Notes: a model not told the origin generated them from the sequence alone. DNA of 6,150 nucleotides from an uncultured Opitutia bacterium (GCA_903829855.1 CAIKRN010000152.1:1-6150), one strand, 5' to 3'; shown: positions 1-6,150, counted from the stretch's first letter. Translations and numbers: made by a program.

Positions 1-1
1 C

Positions 2-352
2 ATGCTCCGCGTTCGCCTTAATCGCGAATCCATCGTCCTGGAAGTCGACGGACACACCTACGACAAGAACCACCCGCTCCTGCAGAAGAATTTCCCGCCC
101 CTGGCCGTCAGCGGCTCGTTGCGCACCAACGAATATTTCCCAAGCGAAAAGATCGACCTGTCAGATAACGAGTGGCGCACGGTGAAGCTCGTTTTCAAGG
201 GCGATACAGCGGACATGTCCGTCGACGGAAAATGGCAGCACACCCTGAAGCGTCCAAACTTCGATGCGACCAAGCGCAAACTGCTCTGGATGCAGAACGG
301 CGGCGAGAAAGGCATCGAGATTGACGACGTCATCGTCGAGCCCACCCGCTAA
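2..352 (+). CDS. C-terminal part of a DUF1080/LamG-like sandwich protein (5' truncated)
   Basis: The reading frame is open to the left edge and ends at TAA 350-352. The Met at position 2 is probably internal: no signal peptide follows it, and the sequence starts in mid-domain with alternating beta-strand-like segments. What remains (116 residues) resembles the C-terminal half of a concanavalin-A-like jelly roll, as in DUF1080 or LamG domains. It has the usual pattern of a strand with an 'EW' step (E57-W58, 'NEWRTVKLVFKGD'), a 'VDG' turn, and a closing 'IEIDDVIVEP' strand. It is recognisably similar to the next gene: EW to the P-x-F-x-A-T-x-K/R block is 28 residues in both, and both end that block with Trp. 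The family is usually secreted and binds or cleaves glycans, but no catalytic residue can be claimed here. The call of sandwich fold is fairly sure; the function is not. Confidence 0.7.
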   Translation: MLRVRLNRESIVLEVDGHTYDKNHPLLQKNFPPLAVSGSLRTNEYFPSEKIDLSDNEWRTVKLVFKGDTADMSVDGKWQHTLKRPNFDATKRKLLWMQNGGEKGIEIDDVIVEPTR

Positions 353-374
353 GCGTAGGCTTAAAGCGACGCTT
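350..374 (+). terminator. Weak hairpin pair after the first gene (possible terminator)
   Basis: TAAGC (350-354) can pair with GCTTA (359-363) around a 4-nt loop, beginning inside the stop codon. Directly after it, AAGC (364-367) can pair with GCTT (371-374), followed by CTTT. The stems are only 4-5 bp and there is no long T tract, so this is a weak candidate for a transcript end before the 103-nt gap. Confidence 0.2.
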
Positions 375-423
375 CTTTGTAATCTCCCACGTCCCAGCCC
401 TTAGCCCGTCGCTTTTCATTTCC

Positions 424-450
424 ATACTCCACACTCGATACTCCACACTC
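424..450. repeat. Two-copy tandem repeat, unit ATACTCCACACTC, in the leader of the 202-aa gene
   Basis: ATACTCCACACTC occurs at 424-436 and again, identically, at 438-450, separated by one G (period 14 nt). The second copy ends 5 nt before the ATG at 456. It occupies the place where a ribosome binding site would be expected, and contains no purine-rich Shine-Dalgarno sequence. The repeat itself is directly visible; any role in transcription, translation or as a dispersed genomic repeat is unknown. Confidence 0.85.
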
Positions 451-455
451 ACCCC

Positions 456-1064
456 ATGCGCCTCTCCCTCCTCGCCCTCGCCCTGACCTCCGTCGCTTAT
501 GGGGCCGACAGTAAGCCGCTCCTAAACGACAAGCCCCTGCCTTCGCTTGCGGCCCCCTCTTTCAAAGAACCACTCGATGCCACCTGGTCGCAGGCCAAGG
601 GCAAATGGACGCCCGACAATGGCGTGCTCCATATGGTCGAAATCACCGAAGAAAAACACGTCCCTGTGCTCTGGCATAAAGTCGGCCTGTCCGCCGCCGT
701 CATCGAACTTGATTTCAAGCAAGACGCCGCCGGCGTTTTCTATGTTGGCTGCGATGCCGATAAACACGTGGGCCGGGTCGTCGTCCTTGGCGGCACCGTC
801 GTCATTCAGGAAGATACCGCCAAGGCCTCCCACACCATCGCCACGCAGAAATACGCCGCCAAGGCAGGCGAATGGCATCACCTGCGCGTCGAATGGAAAG
901 ACGACAGCTTCGCTTTCAAAATCGACGATCAGGCACCCATTACCGCCCAGCATCCTTACTTTGCCACCGCCAAGAAGCGTAGCTGGATTGCCGGCTCCAA
1001 GACAGCCGACGTGAAGAACCTCACGATCAACGGCACGGTGAGCGTCGCCGAAGCCAAAAAATAA
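456..1064 (+). CDS. Secreted DUF1080/LamG-like sandwich-domain protein
   Basis: This 202-residue protein begins with a typical signal peptide: R2, a Leu/Ala-rich core at 3-14, and a likely cleavage near A17. It should therefore be exported. The rest reads as one beta-sandwich (concanavalin-A-like) domain: an N-terminal 'W...KGKW..DNGVLHM' strand pair, a middle 'VIELDFKQDAAGVFYVGCD' segment, E139-W140 in 'GEWHHLRVEWKDD', and an H166-to-W177 block matching the end of the preceding gene. DUF1080 (3-keto-disaccharide hydrolase) proteins share this order, but I see no residue that proves catalysis, so glycan binding is equally possible. The ATG at 456 is chosen because it gives the signal peptide directly; no Shine-Dalgarno precedes it. 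The transporter gene follows after 18 nt, suggesting co-transcription. Confidence 0.8.
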   Translation: MRLSLLALALTSVAYGADSKPLLNDKPLPSLAAPSFKEPLDATWSQAKGKWTPDNGVLHMVEITEEKHVPVLWHKVGLSAAVIELDFKQDAAGVFYVGCDADKHVGRVVVLGGTVVIQEDTAKASHTIATQKYAAKAGEWHHLRVEWKDDSFAFKIDDQAPITAQHPYFATAKKRSWIAGSKTADVKNLTINGTVSVAEAKK

Positions 1065-1082
1065 TCTTCCGTCTCCCCGCCG

Positions 1083-2363
1083 ATGAGCCCTCTCTACCGC
1101 CGGGTCAGCCTGCGCATCCTCCCGATTCTGTTCTCGTGCTACTTGGTCAACTACATCGACCGAGTAAACGTCAGTTTCGCCCAGCATGACCTCAGTGCCG
1201 CGCTCAAGTTGACCGATACGGCCTACGGGCTCGGCGCCGGCCTTTTCTTCATCGGTTATTTCGCCTTCCAGGTGCCGAGCAACTTAATGCTCAATCGCAT
1301 CGGAGCACGGCGAGCCATCGCCCTCATCATCCTACTCTGGGGCATGATTTCAGCCCTAGGGGCGTGCGTGCACACCGAGAATCAATTCTACCTGCAACGC
1401 CTTCTACTTGGCGCCTCCGAAGCCGGCTTCTTCCCCGGGGTAATTCTCTACCTCACCACGTGGTACCCCTCCGCGATTCGCGCCCGCGTCTTTGCGCTCT
1501 TCCTCACGGCCATTCCCGTCGCGGGACTCATCGGTGGACCGCTTTCTGGCTTCATCCTCCAGCATCCGCCCAGCGAGGGCCTCCAGAACTGGCAGTGGCT
1601 CTTCATCCTCGAAGGCATCCCCTGCCTCTTACTGGCCCTCTGGGTCTTCCGTAGCCTGCCAGATCGCCCGTCGGATGCGCCTTGGCTGAGCGACGATGAG
1701 CAGCAGACGCTGACCACGGATCTCCAAAGTGAGAACCCCATGCCGGCAGTCGGAGCCGAAACAGCCAACTCAGCACTTAAAGCCTTTCTTCAGCCGCTCG
1801 TCTGGAAACTCTGTCTGCTCTATTTTTGCACGATGATGGGTCTCTACGCGTTATCATTCTGGATTCCCGCAATCATCAAAGGACTCGGCTGGAGTGGCGA
1901 CCTGCAGGTCGGCCTTATCAGCGCTATCCCCTGGGCTATCGCCGTCATCTTCATGCTTTGGCTAGGCGGCCGATCAGATCGGCAAGGCGAACGGCGCCTG
2001 CATGCCAGCGCCGCGGCGGTCCTGTCTGCCATCGGTTTCGCCTGCTGTGGCTTCGCCCATAACGGCCTACTGGGGATCGTGGGCATCTCCCTCGCCGCCG
2101 CGGGCGTCATGGGCATGATGGCCGTTCAGTGGTCGATGCCAGGTGCGCTCCTGCGCGGCACGGCGGCCGCCGCGGGCATCGCGCTGGTCAATTCGTGCGG
2201 CAATCTCGGCGGCTTCGTCAGCCCCTCCCTCATCGGCAAACTTAATGAGGCGACAAAATCACCAGCGAGCGGACTATACCTGACCGGCGGGTTTCTCTTG
2301 TTCGCCGCCGTTATTCTTTATCTCAGCCCCGCCCTTGAACCTCGCTCGAAAAACTATGCTTAA
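1083..2363 (+). CDS. MFS transporter, anion:cation symporter (ACS)-like
   Basis: This 426-residue, very hydrophobic protein has the usual length and about 12 membrane segments of the major facilitator superfamily. It carries marks of the ACS branch (hexuronate, galactonate, tartrate and phthalate permeases). In the first helix there is N23-Y-I-D-R-x-N29; after helix 2 there is the 'FQVPSN' segment and the N71-R-x-G-A-R-R77 loop, the family's version of the G-x-x-x-D-R-x-G-R-R motif. Next come 'RLLLGASEAGFFPG' and 'YLTTWYP', both typical of ACS. A soluble loop near residues 195-225 separates the two six-helix halves, and a second short 'GGRSDRQGERR' loop lies in the C-terminal half. It should sit in the cytoplasmic membrane and import an organic anion with H+ or Na+. 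The exported hydrolases around it suggest an acidic sugar, but that is inference. Its last 8 nt overlap the next gene. Confidence 0.9.
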   Translation: MSPLYRRVSLRILPILFSCYLVNYIDRVNVSFAQHDLSAALKLTDTAYGLGAGLFFIGYFAFQVPSNLMLNRIGARRAIALIILLWGMISALGACVHTENQFYLQRLLLGASEAGFFPGVILYLTTWYPSAIRARVFALFLTAIPVAGLIGGPLSGFILQHPPSEGLQNWQWLFILEGIPCLLLALWVFRSLPDRPSDAPWLSDDEQQTLTTDLQSENPMPAVGAETANSALKAFLQPLVWKLCLLYFCTMMGLYALSFWIPAIIKGLGWSGDLQVGLISAIPWAIAVIFMLWLGGRSDRQGERRLHASAAAVLSAIGFACCGFAHNGLLGIVGISLAAAGVMGMMAVQWSMPGALLRGTAAAAGIALVNSCGNLGGFVSPSLIGKLNEATKSPASGLYLTGGFLLFAAVILYLSPALEPRSKNYA

Positions 2364-3315
2364 GTCCCTTTTGCTCGCCCTTCTGCCCTTCACCCTGATC
2401 GCAGCGGACACCCCGGCACCACGGACCGAGGTCTGGATGATGCCACCGGGCGCGAATCAGGCGACTGCACTGCGCGAGTTGTTCACCCACCCAGCAGAAT
2501 GGGCCGAGACTCGAAAGAACATCACCGTACTCGGTTGCACGGCCACGCATCTTAAAAATTTTACCGATGACGAACTGCGTGTCTGGCTGCCGATGATTGA
2601 GCAATGGGGCCTACGCTTAGGGCTAGAAGTTGGCGCGGTGAAGGAGTGGGGTATTACCGGCCAGAAAACCTTCGAGGCGGAACGCAAACAGTTAGATCGC
2701 GTGAAAGCCCTTGGCGGCAAGATCGACGCCGTGGCCATGGATGAGCCCTTGTGCTGCGTCCGCCAGCACATGAAGAAACCCGATATCTATGCCGTGCAGG
2801 AAACGGCCAACTTCATCGCCCTCGTTCGCCAGCACTTCCCCGAAGTGCGCGTCGGGGACATCGAGCCCTACCCATTTCTCCAGCGCGAAGAACTCTTGAG
2901 CTTCCTCGATGCCTTGCAGGCCGAATTGAAGGCCCGGAATGTACGCGGACTCGACTTCTTCCGCCTCGATGTGGATTGGAATCATTTTACGATCGGTAAC
3001 CGCATCTACCCAGGCAACTGGCCCGACGTAAAGAAACTCGAGGTCGCCTGCCGCCAACGGAAAATCCCGTTCAGCCTCGTCTACTGGGCCGCCGACCACG
3101 CGCGCATGGACAAACTCCACCTCGCCGATGACTCCACTTGGTACGTCGGCGTGATGCGCCAGGGTTACGATTACGCCTTCGTGGACGGAAAACCCGATGA
3201 ATACGTCATCGAGAGCTGGCTTAATACCCCCGCGCGCACTCTGCCCGAAACCGCAGACTGGACCTTTACCCGCTCCGTGCGCGACTTCACCCAGAAATTC
3301 GTCCCCAAGAAATAA
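2356..3315 (+). CDS. Secreted TIM-barrel-like putative hydrolase, family not recognised
   Basis: This 319-residue protein starts at ATG 2356, which directly gives a signal peptide (K3, hydrophobic core 4-15, cleavage near A17). A TTG seven codons upstream would put charged residues in front of it and is less likely. The mature part alternates short hydrophobic strands and amphipathic helices as in a (beta/alpha)8 barrel. Strand ends carry acidic residues as in glycoside hydrolases: 'VAMDEP' (D129, E130), 'VGDIEPYP' (D168, E170), and 'FFRLDVDWNH' (D205, D207, W208, N209, H210), followed by 'SLVYWAAD' and 'GYDYAFVDG'. E130 and E170 are the best candidates for catalytic acids, but this is inference only. 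The start overlaps the transporter stop by 8 nt, so translation may be coupled, and the esterase gene begins 7 nt after the stop. A role in glycan breakdown fits the neighbours. I cannot name a family or substrate. Confidence 0.75.
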   Translation: MLKSLLLALLPFTLIAADTPAPRTEVWMMPPGANQATALRELFTHPAEWAETRKNITVLGCTATHLKNFTDDELRVWLPMIEQWGLRLGLEVGAVKEWGITGQKTFEAERKQLDRVKALGGKIDAVAMDEPLCCVRQHMKKPDIYAVQETANFIALVRQHFPEVRVGDIEPYPFLQREELLSFLDALQAELKARNVRGLDFFRLDVDWNHFTIGNRIYPGNWPDVKKLEVACRQRKIPFSLVYWAADHARMDKLHLADDSTWYVGVMRQGYDYAFVDGKPDEYVIESWLNTPARTLPETADWTFTRSVRDFTQKFVPKK

Positions 3316-3322
3316 TATCTTT

Positions 3323-5485
3323 ATGAAAAAACTCCTACTCTGTTCCCTGCTCACCTTTGGGCTCGTCGCTCAAGCCGAAGACTGGGGCGCCTACGCGATT
3401 CACTCCGCCAGCGCTCCGGACCTTGTCCTCGAAGCCGCTCAACCTGGCGAGCGCGTGACGATTGCCAAGGCCACCGCTCAACCCAACCAGAAGTGGATCT
3501 TCCTCCCCAAGGGGGCTGACTTCTATTCCCTCCGCACGGCCGGGGCGCCCGATCTCGTGCTCACCGTGGAGAAAGCCGGCCAGAATAACGGCACCCCACT
3601 CCTCATGGAAGCGGACACGGGGCGTCCGGAGCAGTTATGGCGCATCGTCAAACAAGCCGACGGCTCCTTCAACCTCCTCCCCAAGCACACCAACGGCAAA
3701 GGCCTTGATCATTTAGGCGGGATTAAGGCACCCGGGGCCAAGATTGACCTCTGGGAGAACAAAGCAGGCGACACTCACCTCCAATGGCTGATCAAGCCGC
3801 TCGCCGGCAGTGCCATCGCTGCACCGATTACCGCCGAAGCAGTGGTTTACACTGCCCCCGAAATCGCCCCCGAGAAGATTCTCAAAGGAGAGATTCGCAA
3901 ATTCATCTTCAACGACAGCAAAATCTTCCCCGGCACCGTCCGTGACGTCGTGGTCTTTATCCCCGCCCAGTACGACCCAGCCAAGCCCGCCTGCGTCTAC
4001 GTCAAGACCGATGGTTATAATCCTAAGGAAAAGGAATTGCTCGAGACCCTCATCGCCACCGGTGAAATTCCCGTCTGCATCGGCGTCTTCGTCCGCCCTG
4101 GCGACACCCCGGCCCCCATCAAAGGCACCATGGGTCGGCGCAATCGCTGCCTCGAGTATGACGGCGTCGGCGATGCCAATGCTCGCTTCCTCATCGAAGA
4201 ACTCCTCCCACTCATCGCCAAGGAGCAGAAGCTCAACCTCTCCACGTCGGGCAATGACCGTTGCATCTCGGGCGGCAGCAGCGGGGCCATCGCCGCTTTC
4301 ACCGCCGCCTGGGAACGCCCGGAATGGTTCAGTCGCGTGTATGTCAACAGCGGCAGCTTCGTCGCCTTCCGCGGCGGACACGAATACCCCACCCTCGTCC
4401 GCAAATATGAAGCCAAGCCCATTCGGGCTTATCTCACGACAGGCATGCGTGACATGGAAAACTGTGCGGGCGACTGGTTCCTCCTCGACCAAGAGATGGA
4501 TAAGGCGATGAAGTTCTCTGGCTACGATTACCGCTTCCGCATCATCAATGGCGGCCACGTTGCCGGCTACTACGACTACCATCGCGAAGCCATGGCCTTC
4601 ATCTGGAAGGATTGGCCTAAGCCTGCGCTCGCCGGCTCCAGTGCCCCGCGAGCACAGGACGTGCTCCTACCTGGCGAGGGCTGGCAGCTCTTCGCCGATC
4701 AGCGTCCGGGAATTTTAAGCCCCAGCCCTAACGCGGCTGGCGAAATCTTCTTCATCGATACGCGCACTGACCGCATTCAGCGCATTGGGCTCGACGGCAA
4801 GATTACCGATTTCGCCGAAGCCGCCCAGGCGAACGCCTTGAGTGTCGGCGCCAAGGGTGAACTCTACGCCGCCTCGGCACGCACGGGCAAGATTCTCGCT
4901 TACGATAATACCGGCCACCCCACGGAGGTCATGAGCGACCTCAAGGCCCGGCATATTCTGGCGACACCCCAAGGCGGCCTCTACGCCACGGGTGAGGCCG
5001 GCGACGAAGGCGTCTGGTTCGTGAAGGATGGCAAGAAGGCGCGCGTAGACACCGGACTCAAACGCGCCACCGGGCTGGCCCTCCGTCCTGATCAATGGCT
5101 TCTCGCCGTGGCAGACGGTAACTCTAAATGGGCCTACAGCTACCAAGCCAATGCCGACGGTACGCTCACCCATAAAGAGAAGTTCTTCTGGCTGCACGTG
5201 AATGATTGGGATGACGACACCGGGGCCGAAGGCGCGTGCTACGCCAAAGAAGGCCAGCTCATCATCGCCACGCGCTCCGGCCTCCAGATTTGCGCCGACG
5301 ACGGCCCCACCCAAGTCATCCTGCCCTTCCCTGACCATACACGTGCCTTCGGCGTCGCCCTCGGCGGGAAAGATCAGGATCAACTCTTTGCCTTCTGCGG
5401 CGATTGTATCTGGTGCCGAAAGGTCAAAGTACACACCTCCGGGGCCTTCTCGCCGTGGATCAAGGTCAACGGCACGCGGCTCTAA
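3323..5485 (+). CDS. Secreted ricin-lectin / CE1-like esterase / SMP-30-like propeller fusion
   Basis: This protein has 720 residues. The ATG at 3323 is preferred to in-frame ATG 3197 because it starts a clear signal peptide (KK, then a hydrophobic core, cleavage near A18), whereas the earlier start lies inside the upstream gene. Residues 20-165 are a ricin-type beta-trefoil with three Trp repeat ends (Q56-K-W58, Q104-L-W106, Q154-W155) and probably bind sugar. Residues about 185-430 are an alpha/beta-hydrolase esterase of the CE1/enterochelin-esterase type. It has the nucleophile elbow G317-G-S-S-G321 (S319), an Asp in 'GMRDMEN' (D377), His in 'GGHVAGY' (H412), and the 'RRNRCLEYD' segment. 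Residues about 450-720 are an SMP-30/gluconolactonase-like six-bladed propeller ending in 'GDCIWCRKVKV'. Esterase-propeller fusions are known in Planctomycetes and Verrucomicrobia; the lectin in front is less usual. The esterase probably removes acyl groups from glycans or aromatics. The propeller's metal site looks altered, so lactonase activity is doubtful. Confidence 0.9.
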   Translation: MKKLLLCSLLTFGLVAQAEDWGAYAIHSASAPDLVLEAAQPGERVTIAKATAQPNQKWIFLPKGADFYSLRTAGAPDLVLTVEKAGQNNGTPLLMEADTGRPEQLWRIVKQADGSFNLLPKHTNGKGLDHLGGIKAPGAKIDLWENKAGDTHLQWLIKPLAGSAIAAPITAEAVVYTAPEIAPEKILKGEIRKFIFNDSKIFPGTVRDVVVFIPAQYDPAKPACVYVKTDGYNPKEKELLETLIATGEIPVCIGVFVRPGDTPAPIKGTMGRRNRCLEYDGVGDANARFLIEELLPLIAKEQKLNLSTSGNDRCISGGSSGAIAAFTAAWERPEWFSRVYVNSGSFVAFRGGHEYPTLVRKYEAKPIRAYLTTGMRDMENCAGDWFLLDQEMDKAMKFSGYDYRFRIINGGHVAGYYDYHREAMAFIWKDWPKPALAGSSAPRAQDVLLPGEGWQLFADQRPGILSPSPNAAGEIFFIDTRTDRIQRIGLDGKITDFAEAAQANALSVGAKGELYAASARTGKILAYDNTGHPTEVMSDLKARHILATPQGGLYATGEAGDEGVWFVKDGKKARVDTGLKRATGLALRPDQWLLAVADGNSKWAYSYQANADGTLTHKEKFFWLHVNDWDDDTGAEGACYAKEGQLIIATRSGLQICADDGPTQVILPFPDHTRAFGVALGGKDQDQLFAFCGDCIWCRKVKVHTSGAFSPWIKVNGTRL

Positions 5486-5492
5486 TCGTCAG

Positions 5493-5524
5493 AGGTTCTT
5501 TATTCTGTTATCTGCCTGGAACCT
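5493..5524 (+). promoter_or_regulatory. AGGTTC/GAACCT inverted repeat in the gap before the sulfatase gene
   Basis: AGGTTC (5493-5498) and GAACCT (5519-5524) are exact reverse complements, 20 nt apart, in the 53-nt gap between the esterase stop and the sulfatase start. The stretch between them is AT-rich compared with its surroundings and holds -10-like hexamers such as TATTCT and TTATCT, but I see no convincing -35. It could be an operator, part of a promoter, a weak long-loop terminator, or chance. Confidence 0.25.
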
Positions 5525-5538
5525 GCTTAGGGTGAGGC

Positions 5539-6150
5539 ATGCCCCTGCGACTGCTCGCCCTTCTGCTGACCTGCCTCTCGGCCTTGGCGGCCGACAAGCC
5601 CAACATCCTGATCATCTTCGCCGATGACCTTGGCTACGGCGACATCGGCGTGCATGGCGGCAAAATCATCCCCACCCCCAACATCGATGCGCTCGCAGCC
5701 AGTGGCGTGCGCTGCACGTCGGGCTACGTCACCTGTCCGTATTGCAGCCCATCACGCGCAGGCATGCTCACCGGCCGAGCTCAAACGCGCTTTGGCCATG
5801 AGTTCAACCCACACGTCGGCAAGGAAGCCGAACTCGGCCTACCGCTTGATCAACGGACGATCGCGAATGAGCTGCATGACGTTGGCTACGCGACTTCCTT
5901 GATTGGCAAGTGGCACCAAGGCTTCGACAAGCCGCACCACCCCAACTCCCGCGGCTTCGACGAGTTCTTCGGCTTCCTCGTCGGCGGACACAACTACGCC
6001 CAGCACCCGGACGCCGATCCTGAATTCGGCTCCGGACATTCGCACAACATGATCTACCGCGGAGACAAGCTGCAGAAGTTGGATGGCTTCCTCACCGACA
6101 TCTTCACCGACGAAGCCATTAGTTTCATGGACCGCAACAAGCAGAAGCCC
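5539..6150 (+). CDS. Secreted formylglycine-dependent sulfatase (3' truncated)
   Basis: The frame is open from ATG 5539 to the window edge (204 codons, no stop), so the C-terminal part is missing; family members usually have 450-600 residues. It starts with a signal peptide (R4, Leu/Ala core 5-17, cleavage near A18). 'KPNILIIFADDLGYGD' follows with the metal-binding pair D29-D30, then 'TPNIDALAASG'. The type I sulfatase signature is C69-S-P-S-R73 followed by 'AGMLTGR' (to R80). C69 would be converted to formylglycine by a maturase or FGE encoded elsewhere. 'GKWHQG' (K124, H126) and 'RGFDEFFGF' are further S1-family marks. The enzyme hydrolyses sulfate esters, most likely on a polysaccharide given the surrounding esterase and transporter; the exact subfamily cannot be told. 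It is the only gene here with a purine-rich sequence just before the start (GGGTGAGG, ending 1 nt upstream), closer than usual. Confidence 0.93.
   Translation, partial: MPLRLLALLLTCLSALAADKPNILIIFADDLGYGDIGVHGGKIIPTPNIDALAASGVRCTSGYVTCPYCSPSRAGMLTGRAQTRFGHEFNPHVGKEAELGLPLDQRTIANELHDVGYATSLIGKWHQGFDKPHHPNSRGFDEFFGFLVGGHNYAQHPDADPEFGSGHSHNMIYRGDKLQKLDGFLTDIFTDEAISFMDRNKQKP

Noticed and set aside
380..428. Promoter in the first gap (TAATCT at 380-385 or CATACT at 423-428 as -10)
   Set aside because: Neither hexamer has a recognisable -35 at 16-18 nt upstream, so no promoter could be placed.
522..1187. Antisense open frame of 221 codons across the 202-aa gene and the transporter start
   Set aside because: It spans two supported genes and the gap between them, is low in recognisable structure, and is best explained by high GC at third codon positions.
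2335..2355. TTG start seven codons upstream for the barrel protein
   Set aside because: It would add charged residues before the signal peptide and lengthen the overlap with the transporter; ATG 2356 gives a standard signal peptide.
3197..3322. N-terminal extension of the esterase fusion from ATG 3197
   Set aside because: It overlaps the barrel-protein gene by 119 nt and is Pro/Arg/Ser-rich like an out-of-frame translation. A good signal peptide starts at ATG 3323.
3713..4582. Long antisense open frame of 289 codons
   Set aside because: It lies opposite the esterase domain with its clear catalytic motifs. Its Gly/Asp/Glu/Ala/Val-rich composition is what the complement of GC-rich codons gives, and it has no recognisable domain.
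4715..5434. Antisense open frame of 239 codons opposite the propeller
   Set aside because: The + strand carries a clear propeller domain whose family landmarks fit; the antisense frame shows no domain or signal.
5624..5902. Short + strand open frame of 92 codons
   Set aside because: It is an out-of-frame reading of the sulfatase, whose C-S-P-S-R signature is in the frame starting at 5539.

Overview
The window looks like a chromosomal fragment from a GC-rich, polysaccharide-degrading bacterium of the Planctomycetes-Verrucomicrobia-Lentisphaerae type. This rests on family content only: a secreted formylglycine sulfatase, DUF1080/LamG-like sandwich proteins, and an esterase fused to an SMP-30-like propeller. 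All are typical of those phyla. No marker gene is present, so the assignment is an inference. All genes are on the + strand and tightly packed. Nearly every one begins with a signal peptide, the exceptions being the transporter and the first gene, whose N-terminus is cut off.

Layout: (1) positions 2-352 hold the C-terminal part of a sandwich-domain protein cut by the window edge. (2) Positions 353-455 are a non-coding gap with weak hairpins and a 13-nt sequence repeated twice just before the next start. (3) Positions 456-1064 encode a secreted 202-aa protein of the same fold as gene 1. (4) Positions 1083-2363 encode an MFS transporter resembling the anion:cation symporter (hexuronate/galactonate/tartrate) branch. 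(5) Positions 2356-3315 encode a secreted 319-aa protein that looks like a TIM-barrel hydrolase; I cannot place it in a named family. It overlaps the transporter by 8 nt. (6) Positions 3323-5485 encode a secreted three-part protein: ricin-type lectin domain, CE1-like esterase and SMP-30/gluconolactonase-like propeller. (7) After a 53-nt gap, positions 5539-6150 hold the N-terminal 204 residues of a secreted sulfatase that runs off the window.

Genes 456-5485 are separated by 18, -8 and 7 nt and are probably one transcription unit; the sulfatase may belong to it or start its own. A plausible reading is a small carbohydrate-use locus. Exported sulfatase and esterase would strip sulfate and acyl groups, the barrel protein would cut the backbone or side chains, the sandwich and lectin domains would bind glycan, and the transporter would import an acidic sugar. 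The substrate cannot be read from the sequence. I found no RNA gene, CRISPR array, insertion sequence or phage gene. The window does not show a clearly new defence or mobile system. The most unusual items are the unassigned barrel protein, the lectin-esterase-propeller fusion with an apparently altered metal site, and the short tandem repeat in a leader.
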